Source: WHSW01 sp963740055
GTDB lineage: Bacteria > Actinomycetota > Thermoleophilia > Solirubrobacterales > 70-9
NCBI GenBank assembly: GCA_963740055.1
Contig: CAVUCL010000005.1
Location: forward strand, 961,022-1,025,021
Length of the DNA stretch: 64,000 nucleotides
Direction: 5' to 3'
In this document: positions 43,460 through 52,379 of the stretch, piece after piece
How positions within the stretch are numbered: position 1 is the first letter of the stretch
Layout of the letters: each line of letters opens with the position of its first letter
Notes under the pieces: generated by a model
What the model was told of the DNA's origin: nothing
Database searches by the model: none
The model's input: only the letters and a program-made list of their open reading frames with translations
Translations under genes and position numbers: made by a program

Positions 43460-43790
43460 TCAGGCCGCTCACCCAGCCCCGTGCGTCCTCGAGCTCGTCG
43501 AGGTCGTAAATCATCACCTCGACCCGGGAGCTCATCCACGCAAACATACGCATCGCGCGTGCCACCCACTCGAGGTCTGTTACCAGGGCGAATCGCTTCC
43601 AGGCCGAGTGGTGTCCAAACCATGCTGAAAGACCAGTCTTGACATCCTCGGGCACCGCCGCGGGCTCAAGGCCATCGAAATTGGTCAGGACGAACAACAG
43701 CCGTAGCTCACCCGAGTCGATCCGGCCGTCGCGTCCCGACGACGGACCGGCACTGATTCGGCTCGCACAGCGCGATTCCGCACCCGTGCC
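43460..43790 (-). pseudogene. SpoIIAA-like (STAS-fold) protein, disrupted
   Basis: The core is clear: SGELRLLFVLTNFDGLEP, DVKTGLSAWFGHHSAWKRFA, LVTDLEWVARAMRMFAWM and VEVMIYDLDELEDARGWVSG match the SpoIIAA-like family of small STAS proteins. One extra C after GWVSG hides a TGA at 43462-43460. The usual first 40 residues cannot be joined in any one frame, so the start is unknown. Such proteins are often stress- or membrane-associated. Confidence 0.6.
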
Positions 43791-44049
43791 ATCCGAGCCC
43801 TTGCTGCTTGTCTTCGAAGGGGCCACGCTTCGCGCCGCGCTGTCGCCAGACACGGGTCGAGCGATCGCCGATCCATTCGCTCCCACTGCGCGGCTGGTCG
43901 AGCTTCTGCGAACCCAGGCGAGCCCGGCTCAGCGACGTCCGAGGACCACGTCGCGGTTCAGGCTGGTCCGCCGTCCCGCGTCCGCGTAGCGATCGCTCGG
44001 TTCGAATCGAAACGCGGATGCGCCACTTTGGACGACGGGCAGGCCTCCG
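43791..44049. other. Intergenic, no gene seen
   Basis: May contain the broken N terminus of the SpoIIAA-like gene in its first part; otherwise no coding or RNA feature could be supported. Confidence 0.35.
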
Positions 44050-44478
44050 CTACTTGTCCGAGCGCTCGGCGCCGGGCATGCTCGGAAACACAGCGCTGAC
44101 GCGGAAGTCCCCCGCGCCGGTCGCGACGACGGTCGCTCCTACGAGCGCCAGGTACAGGCCAACCTCCCGATTCGCCCCCGCCGGAAAGTCGAAGATGATC
44201 AGCCACGCGATCAGGATCGCGGCGACCACTCCGAAGATGTCGGTCATGCCGTTGAGCGAGAGGTCAGGGCGGAAGAAGCCGAATCTGCCGCCGGTCACGG
44301 CGGCTGCAATCCCGGACACACCGGTGATCGCCAAGAAGACGTCCCACGTGCTCAGCATCTGCCAGCCGTCGTCAGTGACGCCTGCGGTGTCGCTCCACGG
44401 CATGAACAGCGAGCCGATCAGCAGAGCCCCACCGAAGCCGGCAAGCAGGCGTCCGAGTCCAGGGTTGATCGTGGTCAT
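44050..44478 (-). CDS. Four-helix membrane protein
   Basis: 142 aa with four hydrophobic helices: LLAGFGGALLIGSLFMPWSD, WDVFLAITGVSGIAAAVTG, MTDIFGVVAAILIAWLIIFDF and VGLYLALVGATVVATGAG. The first loop has the MPWSD pattern seen in many small actinobacterial membrane proteins. Function unknown. ATG 44478 overlaps the stop of the upstream XRE regulator (ATGA) and has an AAAGGA ribosome site, so it may be the regulator's co-expressed partner. Confidence 0.75.
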   Translation of the reverse strand: MTTINPGLGRLLAGFGGALLIGSLFMPWSDTAGVTDDGWQMLSTWDVFLAITGVSGIAAAVTGGRFGFFRPDLSLNGMTDIFGVVAAILIAWLIIFDFPAGANREVGLYLALVGATVVATGAGDFRVSAVFPSMPGAERSDK

Positions 44479-45284
44479 CGGGTTCCTTTCACGAGCGCCT
44501 CGGCGGTCGCTCGGTCGGCGGGGAAGAGCAGCTCGATTGCGAGCTCGGACGTGGTCACCTCGAACGGTGTGTCGAAGCTCGCGAACATGCCGAAGAAAGA
44601 CCACTCGCCGCCGCCGGGAGCACGGAGTCGCACCGGTCCGAGGATCTCGCCGCTGATCCCCTCGCCGGTGCTGCCGTTCTCATCCTCCGGCACCGGATAG
44701 GCGGCGACCTCGTCCATCAGCGATCTCAGGTCATCGTCGCCGCTGACCACGATTTGCTGGGCGAGGCGCTGGAGGAAGTGCCCGCGCCAGTGCGCGAGGT
44801 TGATGATCAGCGGAGCGAATCCCCGCGGATGCAGACCGGTCCGAAGCAGGTTGATCGGCGGCTCGAGCAGCGCCGGGTCGATCTCGACCCTCGCCGCGAC
44901 CTCACGCATCGGGGCGTTGACGGCAACGAGGTTCCAGGCGCGATCGAACACCACCGCGGGGTACGGCTCGTGCGCGGCGAGGATTCGATCGAGCGCCTCC
45001 CGGACCGGCGCGAGCTCCGGATCACCGAAGGACCGCTCGGGGTACGCGGGGGCGTGGCCGGCGGCGAGCAGGAGCTGGTTTTGCTCGCGGAACGGGATCT
45101 GGAGCTGCTCGGCGAGCCGCAGGAGTGTTTCGCGACCCGGCTTCGAGCGACCTGTCTCGACGAAGCTCAGATGACGGGCTGAGACACCGGCGTCCAGTGC
45201 GAGCTCGAGCTGGGTCAGTCGACGGCGTCCTCGCCACTCGCGCAGGAGTGGCCCAACACTTTCGTGGCTGCCAACCTCGGTCAT
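44475..45284 (-). CDS. XRE-family regulator with MmyB-like ligand domain
   Basis: 269 aa. The N-terminal HTH_3 motif reads LLREWRGRRRLTQLELALDAGVSARHLSFVETGRSKP; the rest is the MmyB-like domain with LAAGHAPAYPERSF, YPAVVFDRAWNLVAVNAP and FFGMFASFDTPFEVTTSELAIELLFPADRAT. Structural work on one member found a fatty-acid-like ligand in this domain. It likely regulates neighbouring genes, perhaps itself, through the palindrome at 45321. Confidence 0.88.
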   Translation of the reverse strand: MTEVGSHESVGPLLREWRGRRRLTQLELALDAGVSARHLSFVETGRSKPGRETLLRLAEQLQIPFREQNQLLLAAGHAPAYPERSFGDPELAPVREALDRILAAHEPYPAVVFDRAWNLVAVNAPMREVAARVEIDPALLEPPINLLRTGLHPRGFAPLIINLAHWRGHFLQRLAQQIVVSGDDDLRSLMDEVAAYPVPEDENGSTGEGISGEILGPVRLRAPGGGEWSFFGMFASFDTPFEVTTSELAIELLFPADRATAEALVKGTR

Positions 45285-45320
45285 GCCGCGGCGACTTTAA
45301 CCCTCGCCGGTAGGCCCGTC

Positions 45321-45338
45321 GATTACCTCGGGGTAATC
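45321..45338. promoter_or_regulatory. Palindrome GATTACC-TCGG-GGTAATC, possible XRE operator
   Basis: Perfect 7-bp arms with a 4-nt centre, 37 nt upstream of the XRE start and downstream of the channel gene's stop. No T tract on either strand, so an operator is likelier than a terminator. Confidence 0.45.
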
Positions 45339-45368
45339 AAGCCTCGCCATGCCCCTTGACGCTCGAAG

Positions 45369-46694
45369 CTACTCGGCCAGGGTTTGGAGCTCCGCCCGCT
45401 CGAGGCGCCCGTCGGGAAATCTGAGGTGCGCCTCGTCGCCGAGGCAGACGACGCTTTCGGGCTCGTCGTCACCGATCACGATCGAGGCGATGAGGACGGC
45501 GGCGATGCGGTGGACGTCGCGGATGACGCCAAGGGCGAGCAGGGAGCGGGTCTCGTTGGCGACGTCCCCGTCGCCAACGCGGAGGACGACGCGGATGTTC
45601 TCATCGATGCCTCGGGCGGTCATCGAGGTGGAGATGTTCTCGAGGTCGTTGCCGGTGACGGCGGCGACCGCCCTGGCCCGGTGGAGCGAGAGCCGTCTCA
45701 TCAGCGAGGGGTCCGATCCGCGTCCGATCACGATCGGCAGCCCGAGCTCGTGGGCGACACCGATGTGGCTGCCCTCCTTGTCTCTCTCGACCGCGACAAC
45801 GGGGATGCCGCAGCCGCGGAGCAGGAGACATAGCCGCATCCCTACCTCGCCCAGGCCGACGACGACCACGTGGTCGCGGCGGGGGACGGCGCGTCCTCCG
45901 ACGAGGCCGGTCAGACGCCGCTCGACGACGCGGTTGACGAGTCCGGCCGTGAAGCTGGCCGCGAAGACCAGCGCGATCAGCATCGTGATCGAGGTGAAGA
46001 CCTTGTACCAGCCGGGACCGCCATCGACGTCGAGATTGGGATCGACGGTGACCAAGGTCTTGGCCGAGCCATAGAACGCGTCGACGAAGGAGTTGTCGAG
46101 CACCGGGATCGCGGTGATCGTCTCGAGCATGAAGACCGTGACCAGTCCGATGGCGCCGTAGAGGAGGAGGCCGGCGCTCTTGTCGTAGGGCGTGAACAGC
46201 GCCCGCGCCAGCGCCTCGAGGCGGCGTGCCTTCAGCCGCGGAACCGGCTCCTTCTCGAGCTCGTCGCCGTTCTCGATCAGCAGGACCGGCTCGTCGCCGT
46301 CGACGCTGAGCGCCGTCGCGCGCTCGTCGATGCACGGCCCGGCCAGCGACGGGGCCACGATGTCGGCGAGCGAGGTCACGTGCGTGTTCGGAAGCTCGCC
46401 GGCGACCTGCTCGGCCATCGTCTCGTCGAAGATCGTCAGCACGAGCGGCACTTCCTCGCTGATCGAGCGCACGATCAGCGCCATCCGAAGGACGACGGCG
46501 TCGTCCCGCGCGACCACGGCGACCGAGTCGACCGAGCCGTCCTCGAGCGCCTCGCGGACCTCCTCCTCGTCCGGCTGCCCGAGGCGCTCGACGTCGGCGC
46601 CGGCCGACTCGAGCGCGGTCGCGACCTCGTCGCTCAGGTCGCCCTCGCCGATCACGAGCACGGTGCGCGCCCCCTGTTGCACCGCCTCGCTCAC
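45369..46694 (-). CDS. Ion channel with two RCK/TrkA-N domains and unusual pore
   Basis: 441 aa. An N-terminal Rossmann-like region (TVLVIGEGDLSDEVATALESAGADVERL) is degenerate, two membrane helices (LLLYGAIGLVTVFMLETI, SITMLIALVFAASFTAGLV) flank a pore loop, and a C-terminal TrkA-N domain starts VVVVGLGEVGMRLC. The loop reads SAKTLVTVDPNLD where K+ channels have TVGYG, so K+ selectivity is doubtful. It overlaps the bestrophin-like gene by a GTGA junction, suggesting a joint ion-transport operon. Confidence 0.75.
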   Translation of the reverse strand: MSEAVQQGARTVLVIGEGDLSDEVATALESAGADVERLGQPDEEEVREALEDGSVDSVAVVARDDAVVLRMALIVRSISEEVPLVLTIFDETMAEQVAGELPNTHVTSLADIVAPSLAGPCIDERATALSVDGDEPVLLIENGDELEKEPVPRLKARRLEALARALFTPYDKSAGLLLYGAIGLVTVFMLETITAIPVLDNSFVDAFYGSAKTLVTVDPNLDVDGGPGWYKVFTSITMLIALVFAASFTAGLVNRVVERRLTGLVGGRAVPRRDHVVVVGLGEVGMRLCLLLRGCGIPVVAVERDKEGSHIGVAHELGLPIVIGRGSDPSLMRRLSLHRARAVAAVTGNDLENISTSMTARGIDENIRVVLRVGDGDVANETRSLLALGVIRDVHRIAAVLIASIVIGDDEPESVVCLGDEAHLRFPDGRLERAELQTLAE

Positions 46695-47521
46695 GACAGG
46701 GGATCGCCGTCTTCCGTGCAGGGAAGAGTCACGTCTACACCCTCGGCGTGTGACTCCTCATCGATGACCGCCAGCGCCTCCTCCATCTCGATCGGCTGGA
46801 TGCTTCCGCTCTCGTCCGTGAAGGGGTGGTCCAGGAACCACACCAACAGCAGTGTCGCCGTCGCCATTGCGGCGACGGAAGCGACCGCGCTGGCCTGAAC
46901 GACGAAGCTGCCCCGCCGATCGGCGCCCAGCACGATCCACCCGACCGTCAGCAGCGCCCCCATGACCAGCACGAACCACATCGGGGGCGGCGTCACGCGG
47001 ACGGCCTCGGCAAGCCTCATGCGCCGACCCTCGATGCGCCTGTCCTGTTCCATCAAAAGCTGCCGGAATGCGGCCTCGTCGATCAGCGAGTGGACACGGA
47101 CTTCGAACGCCGCCTCCCTGAAACGTCTCCCCCAATCGGTCACGACCGGGCTTCCCTCGCCGCGATCCTGCATCGCCGGCCATCCCTGCTCGATTACCGC
47201 CCGCCCGTAACAGACCAACGTCCCCTCCAGGTGCTCATGTTCCTCCGGCGTGAACCCCGCGGCGGTGCGAGTGAGCTCCAGGATTGCCTGGGCCTCCTGC
47301 TCGGCGCCCTTCTTCGCGTCGTTGTAGCTGTCGTATGCCTGGAGCACCACGAATCCGAGCAAGATCGCGAACGCGATGCCCAGGAAGTCAAAGGCGCTGC
47401 TGTGCTCGCCGAGCTGCGACGAGAAGCGCTCGTTCAGCGGGCTACGCCGGGCCAGCCACAGCATGCCCGCAGACGCTGCGGCAACCGCGATGATGATCCC
47501 GGCGAGCGTGAAGAGGTTCAT
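46691..47521 (-). CDS. Bestrophin-like (DUF4239) membrane protein
   Basis: 276 aa with an N-terminal helix, AFDFLGIAFAILLGFVVLQAYDSYNDAKKGAEQEAQAIL (the DUF4239 signature, a helix running into a polar segment) and two C-terminal helices (WFVLVMGALLTVGWIVLGA, VASVAAMATATLLLVWFLD). The family is distantly related to bestrophin anion channels; activity unproven. Its GTGA overlap with the RCK-type channel implies co-expression. An intergenic GGTACC hairpin lies 80 nt upstream. Confidence 0.78.
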   Translation of the reverse strand: MNLFTLAGIIIAVAAASAGMLWLARRSPLNERFSSQLGEHSSAFDFLGIAFAILLGFVVLQAYDSYNDAKKGAEQEAQAILELTRTAAGFTPEEHEHLEGTLVCYGRAVIEQGWPAMQDRGEGSPVVTDWGRRFREAAFEVRVHSLIDEAAFRQLLMEQDRRIEGRRMRLAEAVRVTPPPMWFVLVMGALLTVGWIVLGADRRGSFVVQASAVASVAAMATATLLLVWFLDHPFTDESGSIQPIEMEEALAVIDEESHAEGVDVTLPCTEDGDPLS

Positions 47522-47600
47522 CGGCCGGTAAGGCTCGCGGGTCCGGCCGGCGGCGTCAAGCGAGGGCGGTGGACGTTCTGGACGGATGTGACGCGGCGGT

Positions 47601-47620
47601 CGGTACCAAAGCGGTACCGC
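47601..47620. repeat. GGTACC hairpin element, copy 1
   Basis: CGGTACCAAAGCGGTACCGC: a 7-bp stem CGGTACC/GGTACCG with an AAAGC loop, between the divergent bestrophin-like and SulP genes. Copies 2 and 3 are at 53835 and 60839; none occurs in the first 42 kb. Confidence 0.75.
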
Positions 47621-47731
47621 GCATGACGACCTCGTTCAAGACGTCGTCCATCTGGCTCCGAGGCCGGGGGCTGGGTACTAGCTCGACGCCTGCGGATATC
47701 GTCGCGTCGAGTTGACTTCGGTCAAGCGCTT

Positions 47732-49461
47732 ATGAAGCCGCCGATATGGATGCCGGGCGCGCACTCGCTCGCCTCCTATCGCAGGTCGTGGCTGCGCCAC
47801 GACCTGGTCGCCGGTCTCGTCCTGAGCGCGGTCTTAGTGCCTCAGGGAATGGCGTACGCGGAGCTGGCGGGACTGCCCGCGGTCACGGGCTTGTACACGT
47901 CGGTCCTCTGCCTGGTCGGCTACGCGGCGTTCGGCCCCTCTCGCGTCCTCGTCCTGGGCCCGGACTCCTCACTCGGGCCGATGATCGCGGCGACGCTCCT
48001 ACCGATCATCGGATCCGGCGGGGATCCGGACCGTGCGATCGCGCTTGCGGCGATGCTCGCTCTCCTCGTGGCTGCCATCGAGATCGGCGCGGGCATGGCG
48101 AAGCTCGGCTTCATTGCGGACCTGCTGTCCAAGCCCACCCAGATCGGCTACATGAATGGGCTCGCGTTGACGATCCTGGTCGGGCAACTGCCGAAGCTCT
48201 TCGGCTTCTCAATCGACGCGGACGGGCTTATCGACGAGGCGCGGGAGTTCCTCAGCGGGCTTGCATCCGGAGACGCTGTGGCCGCCGCCGCTGCCGTGGG
48301 GGTAGTCAGTCTCGCGCTGATCCTGATCCTCCAGCGCTGGCTGCCCCGCATCCCCGGCGTGCTGGTCGCGGTGGTCGCCGCGATCGCCGCGACCGCGGCG
48401 TTCCACCTGTCCGGCGACGAGGTCTCGCTCGTCGGCACCCTGCCCGAGGGCCTGCCTTCCCTCACGTGGCCGAGCCCGGTGTCCGACTTCCCGCTCCTGG
48501 TTGCGGGAGCCCTCGGCATCGCATTGGTATCCCTGACCGACACGATCTCCACCGCTTCGGCGTTCGCAGCCCGAACGGGCCAGGAAATCGACGGCAACAA
48601 GGAGATGATCGGCATCGGCGCGGCGAACGTCGGCGCGGGCTTGTTCCAGGGCTTCCCGGTCAGCACGAGCGGATCGCGTACGGCGGTTGCCGAACAGGCC
48701 GGCGCGAAGACACAGCTCACCGGGCTGGTCGGAGCAGCTGGTGATCGTCCTGATGCTGGTGCTGGTGCCGGGGCTGCTGCAGCAACCTTCCGCAGGCCAC
48801 TCTCGCGGCCGTCGTGATCGCGGCATCAGTGTCGCTGGCCGATATCTCCGGGACCAGGCGGCTGTGGCGCCAGCGGCGCATCGAGTTCATGCTCTCGATG
48901 GCCGCGTTCCTCGGTGTGGCGCTGCTCGGGGTCCTCGCCGGCATCGCCGTCGCTGTGGGGCTGTCGATCCTCAACGTCTTCCGCCGGGTGTGGTGGCCCT
49001 ACCAGACCACGCTCGGGCGGGTCGCTGGAATGGAAGGCCACCACGACCGCAGCCTGTACCCCGATGCCGAGGAGCTCCCCGGCCTCGTGATCTTCCGCTT
49101 CGACGCGCCGCTGCTCTTCGCGAACGCGCGGACATTCCGCGACCAGATCCGCCGCCTCGCGGCCGGCGAGCCGAAGCCACGCTGGATCGTTATCGCGGCC
49201 GAGCCGATCACAGACGTCGACACCACGGCGGCCGACATGCTCCTCGAGCTCGACAAGGAGGTCAACGCGCGCGGCACCTCCCTCGTCTTCGCCGAGCTCA
49301 AGGACCCCGTACGCGCAAAGCTCGAGCGCTACGAGCTCATCGGCACGCTCAACCCGGACCACTTCTTCCGAACGCTCGACAGTGCCCTCGAGGCGTTTCG
49401 CCGGCAGACGGGCGCAGAGTGGGCCGCGCCCACGCAGGTCAGCGACCGGGATGCGCACTGA
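47732..49461 (+). pseudogene. SulP-family anion permease with STAS domain, two +1 frameshifts
   Basis: About 575 aa after repair. The SulP motifs LVLSAVLVPQGMAYAELAGLP near residue 35, SLGPMIAATL and the highly conserved FPVSTSGSRTAVAEQAGAKT are in frame 1. The frame breaks at about 48740 (extra G) and 48783 (extra C), then continues QNLPQATLAAVVIAASVSL and the C-terminal STAS domain (VIFRFDAPLLFANARTF... DVDTTAADMLLEL). Two insertions make the locus exactly 576 codons. Substrate probably sulfate, bicarbonate or another anion. Confidence 0.82.
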
Positions 49462-49560
49462 CTCGGGCTCGAGGGCGTACGCGAAGGCTTTCCTGCGGAG
49501 GCGCGGGTCAGATCGAGGCCGGCCTCTCCGGCGCGAATGCACGAGATCGGCGAGCGCTCC

Positions 49561-49908
49561 TCACTCCAGCGCTATCAGGGCGACGACCGCGATCCCGAGC
49601 AGGGGGCCGGCGGCCGCGAGAGCTGCCGCGCGCCAGTCCGTAGGGCGCTTCGCCTCGCCAAGGGCACCGGCCTCCTGGCGGCCACGAATCGTTCCCTGGG
49701 CGAAGAGCGCGATCCCATAGAGCGCGAAGCCAATACCGACGACAACGTAAGGCCAGGTTGCCCCGGACTGCTGCAGCTCGGGCGCCAAGCGTCCGGTCCC
49801 AACCGCGACCGCCAGAGCCGCGAGCCCTGTGCGCCACCAAGCGAGCTCGGTCCGCTCACCCGCCAACTGAAGGTTCCTGCGAGCTGCTTCGTCCTCGGTT
49901 GAGTTCAC
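49561..49908 (-). CDS. DUF202 (YidH-like) membrane protein
   Basis: 115 aa. LQLAGERTELAWWRTGLAALAVAVG is the DUF202 signature: an amphipathic start, the RT motif and the first membrane helix. Two further helices follow. Function unknown. The start is GTG 49908. Confidence 0.82.
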   Translation of the reverse strand: MNSTEDEAARRNLQLAGERTELAWWRTGLAALAVAVGTGRLAPELQQSGATWPYVVVGIGFALYGIALFAQGTIRGRQEAGALGEAKRPTDWRAAALAAAGPLLGIAVVALIALE

Positions 49909-50014
49909 GGTCGCGTCCTCGACTGCCCGTTGGCTCTTGAGCCTAATAGACGGGCACCTGGCGATCCTGGCGTGCGCTGCGATGGGCGCTCGCGCGCGCG
50001 AGCTGGCCGCTCGA

Positions 50015-50320
50015 TCAGGTAGGTGTTGCCCCTGGTTGCGTCGTCGGGCCGCCTCGGTTCTTCATCACCGCAGCCGCGATGGCGAGGACTATCACCACGC
50101 CGATGATCGCGCCGATGATCCCTCCGAAGTCGAAGACGTCGGTGTCGCCGATGCCGAGCCCGACGGTGAAGATCAGGTAGCCGAGCGCGGCCCCGGCGAG
50201 GCCAATGAGCACCGAGACGCCCCAGGACTTCGGGCCGCTCATCCCATGGAACGGATCGCCCGGCATGAGGACGCGGCCAATCACACCTGCCAGGAATCCC
50301 ACGATTGCGGCACCGATCAT
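50015..50320 (-). CDS. GlsB/YeaQ/YmgE-type stress membrane protein
   Basis: 101 aa. IGAAIVGFLAGVIGRVLMPG at the N terminus, GLAGAALGYLIFTVGLG in the middle and GGIIGAIIGVVIVLAIAAAV near the end match the three-helix GlsB/transglycosylase-associated family, usually stress-induced. A GGGAG ribosome site precedes ATG 50320. Confidence 0.9.
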   Translation of the reverse strand: MIGAAIVGFLAGVIGRVLMPGDPFHGMSGPKSWGVSVLIGLAGAALGYLIFTVGLGIGDTDVFDFGGIIGAIIGVVIVLAIAAAVMKNRGGPTTQPGATPT

Positions 50321-50532
50321 CGACTTCTCCCTTGCTCGCTCCGCGCCAGTCCCTGGACTCTACGCCTCTCGGTGATGCACCCGCCCGGCGATGTGCCGAG
50401 CGATGCGCAGACCGTGCGCGGGCATCGGTCCACTCGTGCGCCGTCGAGCGCGACGTCGCATTCGGGATAGGCTGTCGAATGAGGACGCCTGAGTCATCGA
50501 GGACCAAGAATCGAACCGGCAGAGGAGAGAGC

Positions 50533-50988
50533 GTGAGCGCAGAAGAGCTTGAAGAGCTGGGGCCGATCGACTACCTCATCGTCGAGTGGCCCGACCGCCA
50601 GCCGAGCGGCGAGGCCGCGCCGCTCCTGGCCGATCTCGTCGACCGCGGCCTGATCCGCATCATCGACCTCGCCTTTGTCGCCAAGGGCGAGGACGGTTCC
50701 GTGGCGATGCTGGACATCGCCGCGCTGGCCGATGAGGCCCAGCCGCTCGGAGCGCTGGCCGGCGCGTCCTCCGGCCTGCTGTCCCAGGAGGACGCCGAGG
50801 AGGCGGCGACGGCGCTCGAACCCGGGACGTCGGCCGCGGTCCTCGTCTATGAGAACCTCTGGGCGGCACCGTTCGCCGTGGCTCTTCGCCGCTCCGGCGC
50901 CCAGCTGGTCGCAAATGGCCGGATCCCGGTCCAGGCCATCCTCGCGGCGCTCGACGCCGCCGAGGAATCCAACCCCACCCCCGCCTGA
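50533..50988 (+). CDS. DUF6325-family protein
   Basis: 151 aa. GPIDYLIVEWPDRQPSGEAAPLLADLVDRGLIRIIDLAFVAKGEDGSV is characteristic of this actinobacterial family; the C-terminal half alternates hydrophobic strands and Ala-rich helices, ending AVALRRSGAQLVANGRIPVQAILAAL. Function unknown. GTG 50533 has a GAGGAG ribosome site; the SHOCT gene follows after 17 nt, a pairing I recall from other actinobacterial genomes. Confidence 0.78.
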   Translation: MSAEELEELGPIDYLIVEWPDRQPSGEAAPLLADLVDRGLIRIIDLAFVAKGEDGSVAMLDIAALADEAQPLGALAGASSGLLSQEDAEEAATALEPGTSAAVLVYENLWAAPFAVALRRSGAQLVANGRIPVQAILAALDAAEESNPTPA

Positions 50989-51005
50989 GAAGGAAGGAAG
51001 AGCTC

Positions 51006-51293
51006 ATGCCAGGATTGCTCGGAAACGTCGCCAGGGTCGCCGTCGCGTCAGGAACCGCAACCGCGGTTCGCAACCGCGTTTCTCGCCGCCAGTCAGAACG
51101 CTGGTCCGAGCAGGGAGCGTCACAGCCCGCCTACCTGCAGCCCGAGCAGGCCGCGGCACCCCCGCCGCAGTCCCCTCCGGCACCGACCGCCGATCCGATC
51201 GAGCAATTGACCAAGCTCGGCAAGCTCCGTGACGCGGGTGTGCTGACCGAGGAGGAGTTCGCCGCGCAGAAGGCGAAGCTCTTAGGCGGTTAG
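51006..51293 (+). CDS. SHOCT-domain protein
   Basis: 95 aa. A basic N-terminal part and a Pro-rich linker precede a C-terminal SHOCT motif: DPIEQLTKLGKLRDAGVLTEEEFAAQKAKLL. SHOCT is a short oligomerisation or membrane-recruitment module. A good AGGAAGG ribosome site is present. Its stop overlaps that of the truncated ltrA-like gene on the other strand. Confidence 0.85.
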   Translation: MPGLLGNVARVAVASGTATAVRNRVSRRQSERWSEQGASQPAYLQPEQAAAPPPQSPPAPTADPIEQLTKLGKLRDAGVLTEEEFAAQKAKLLGG

Positions 51294-51583
51294 AAGCGGG
51301 TCCGGGGGGGCCCGCCGCGTCGAGGCCTAACCGACAGTGTCGGGTCGAACCAGTTCGCCATCCAGGTCGTGTAGATCCACGCCCACCAGACGACGGCCAG
51401 CAGGAAAACGGCCAGCGCCACGCCGGCGACCGTGAGGTCGTCGAGGATCAGCTGCGCGAGCCGCGTGATCGCAAGGACGTAGACGAGATCGAAAACGAGC
51501 TCGACCGTCGTCGTCCGCTGCGTCGCCTCCTCGCCGCGGGTGCGCAGATGCCGCAGCGGCGAGGACGGGGACCGAGCGGTCAC
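51290..51583 (-). pseudogene. LtrA-like membrane protein, truncated
   Basis: 97 aa covering only the first part of a normally ~370-400 aa low-temperature-requirement A protein: EEATQRTTTVELVFDLVYVLAITRLAQLI and VVWWAWIYTTWMANWFDP are characteristic. Homology stops where the SHOCT gene ends on the other strand, so the remaining three quarters are missing. It follows the SDR gene after 3 nt and may still be translated with it. Confidence 0.7.
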
Positions 51584-51586
51584 GGG

Positions 51587-52339
51587 CTACGCCTTGGCGG
51601 TTTCAGCCTGCCAGTCGTGGAAGCGGGTCTCGCCGAGGTGGACCGCGTTGTCCGGAACCAGCGAGCGCTCCTCCAGCACCGCGCCGAAGTAGCGGGCCTC
51701 CGGATCGGCGACGACGGTCCGGGGATCGTCGATCGCCTTCAGGCCGTCGGCGATGAACTCGTCGAACCGGACTTGGTCCGGGCCGCCGATCTCGACGATG
51801 CCGTCGGCCGGCGCCCGCTGGCTGACCTCGCAGACGCCGGCCGCGACGTCATCCGCGGCGATCGGCTGGAAGAGCACGTGAGGCAACCGGACGACGTCTC
51901 CGTCCGTCGCCTCGTCCGCGATCCGTTTCACGAACTCGAAGAACTGCGTGGCGCGGACGACGGTGTACGGGATCGAGGCTCCATCGATCAGCTTCTCCTG
52001 GGCGACCTTCGCCCGTAGGTAGCCGCTGTCGGGGATGCGGTCCGCCCCGACCACGGACAGGGCCACGTAGTGCCGAACGTCGGCCTCGGCCGCGGCCGCC
52101 AGCAGGTTGGTGGTCGAGGTCGTGAAGAAATCCATCACCGCCTGGTCCTCGAACGAGGGCGAGTTCGAGACGTCGATCAGCACCTCGGCGCCGTCGAGCA
52201 CCTTTGCGAGCCCCTCGCCGGTGAGCGTGTTGACGCCGGTTTCGGGCGAGGCGGGCACAGCTTCGTGCTCCTCCTCGCCGAGGCAGGCGACGATCTTCGA
52301 ACCGATCAGGCCGGTTCCGCCGATGACGACGATCTTCAC
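51587..52339 (-). CDS. NAD(P)H-binding SDR-like protein (NmrA type)
   Basis: 250 aa. VVIGGTGLIGSKIVACL binds the dinucleotide; DGAEVLIDVSNSP, RHYVALSVVGADRIPDSGYLRAKVAQEKLI (a YxxxK-like pattern) and VVRATQFFEFVKRI are typical of NmrA/LysX-like atypical SDRs. The role is unknown. GTG 52339 has an AAGGGG ribosome site. It is upstream of the ltrA fragment. Confidence 0.85.
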   Translation of the reverse strand: MKIVVIGGTGLIGSKIVACLGEEEHEAVPASPETGVNTLTGEGLAKVLDGAEVLIDVSNSPSFEDQAVMDFFTTSTTNLLAAAAEADVRHYVALSVVGADRIPDSGYLRAKVAQEKLIDGASIPYTVVRATQFFEFVKRIADEATDGDVVRLPHVLFQPIAADDVAAGVCEVSQRAPADGIVEIGGPDQVRFDEFIADGLKAIDDPRTVVADPEARYFGAVLEERSLVPDNAVHLGETRFHDWQAETAKA

Positions 52340-52379
52340 GGTGTGCCCCTTCCTCGTCGATTTTCAGTGCGCCTGCTGC

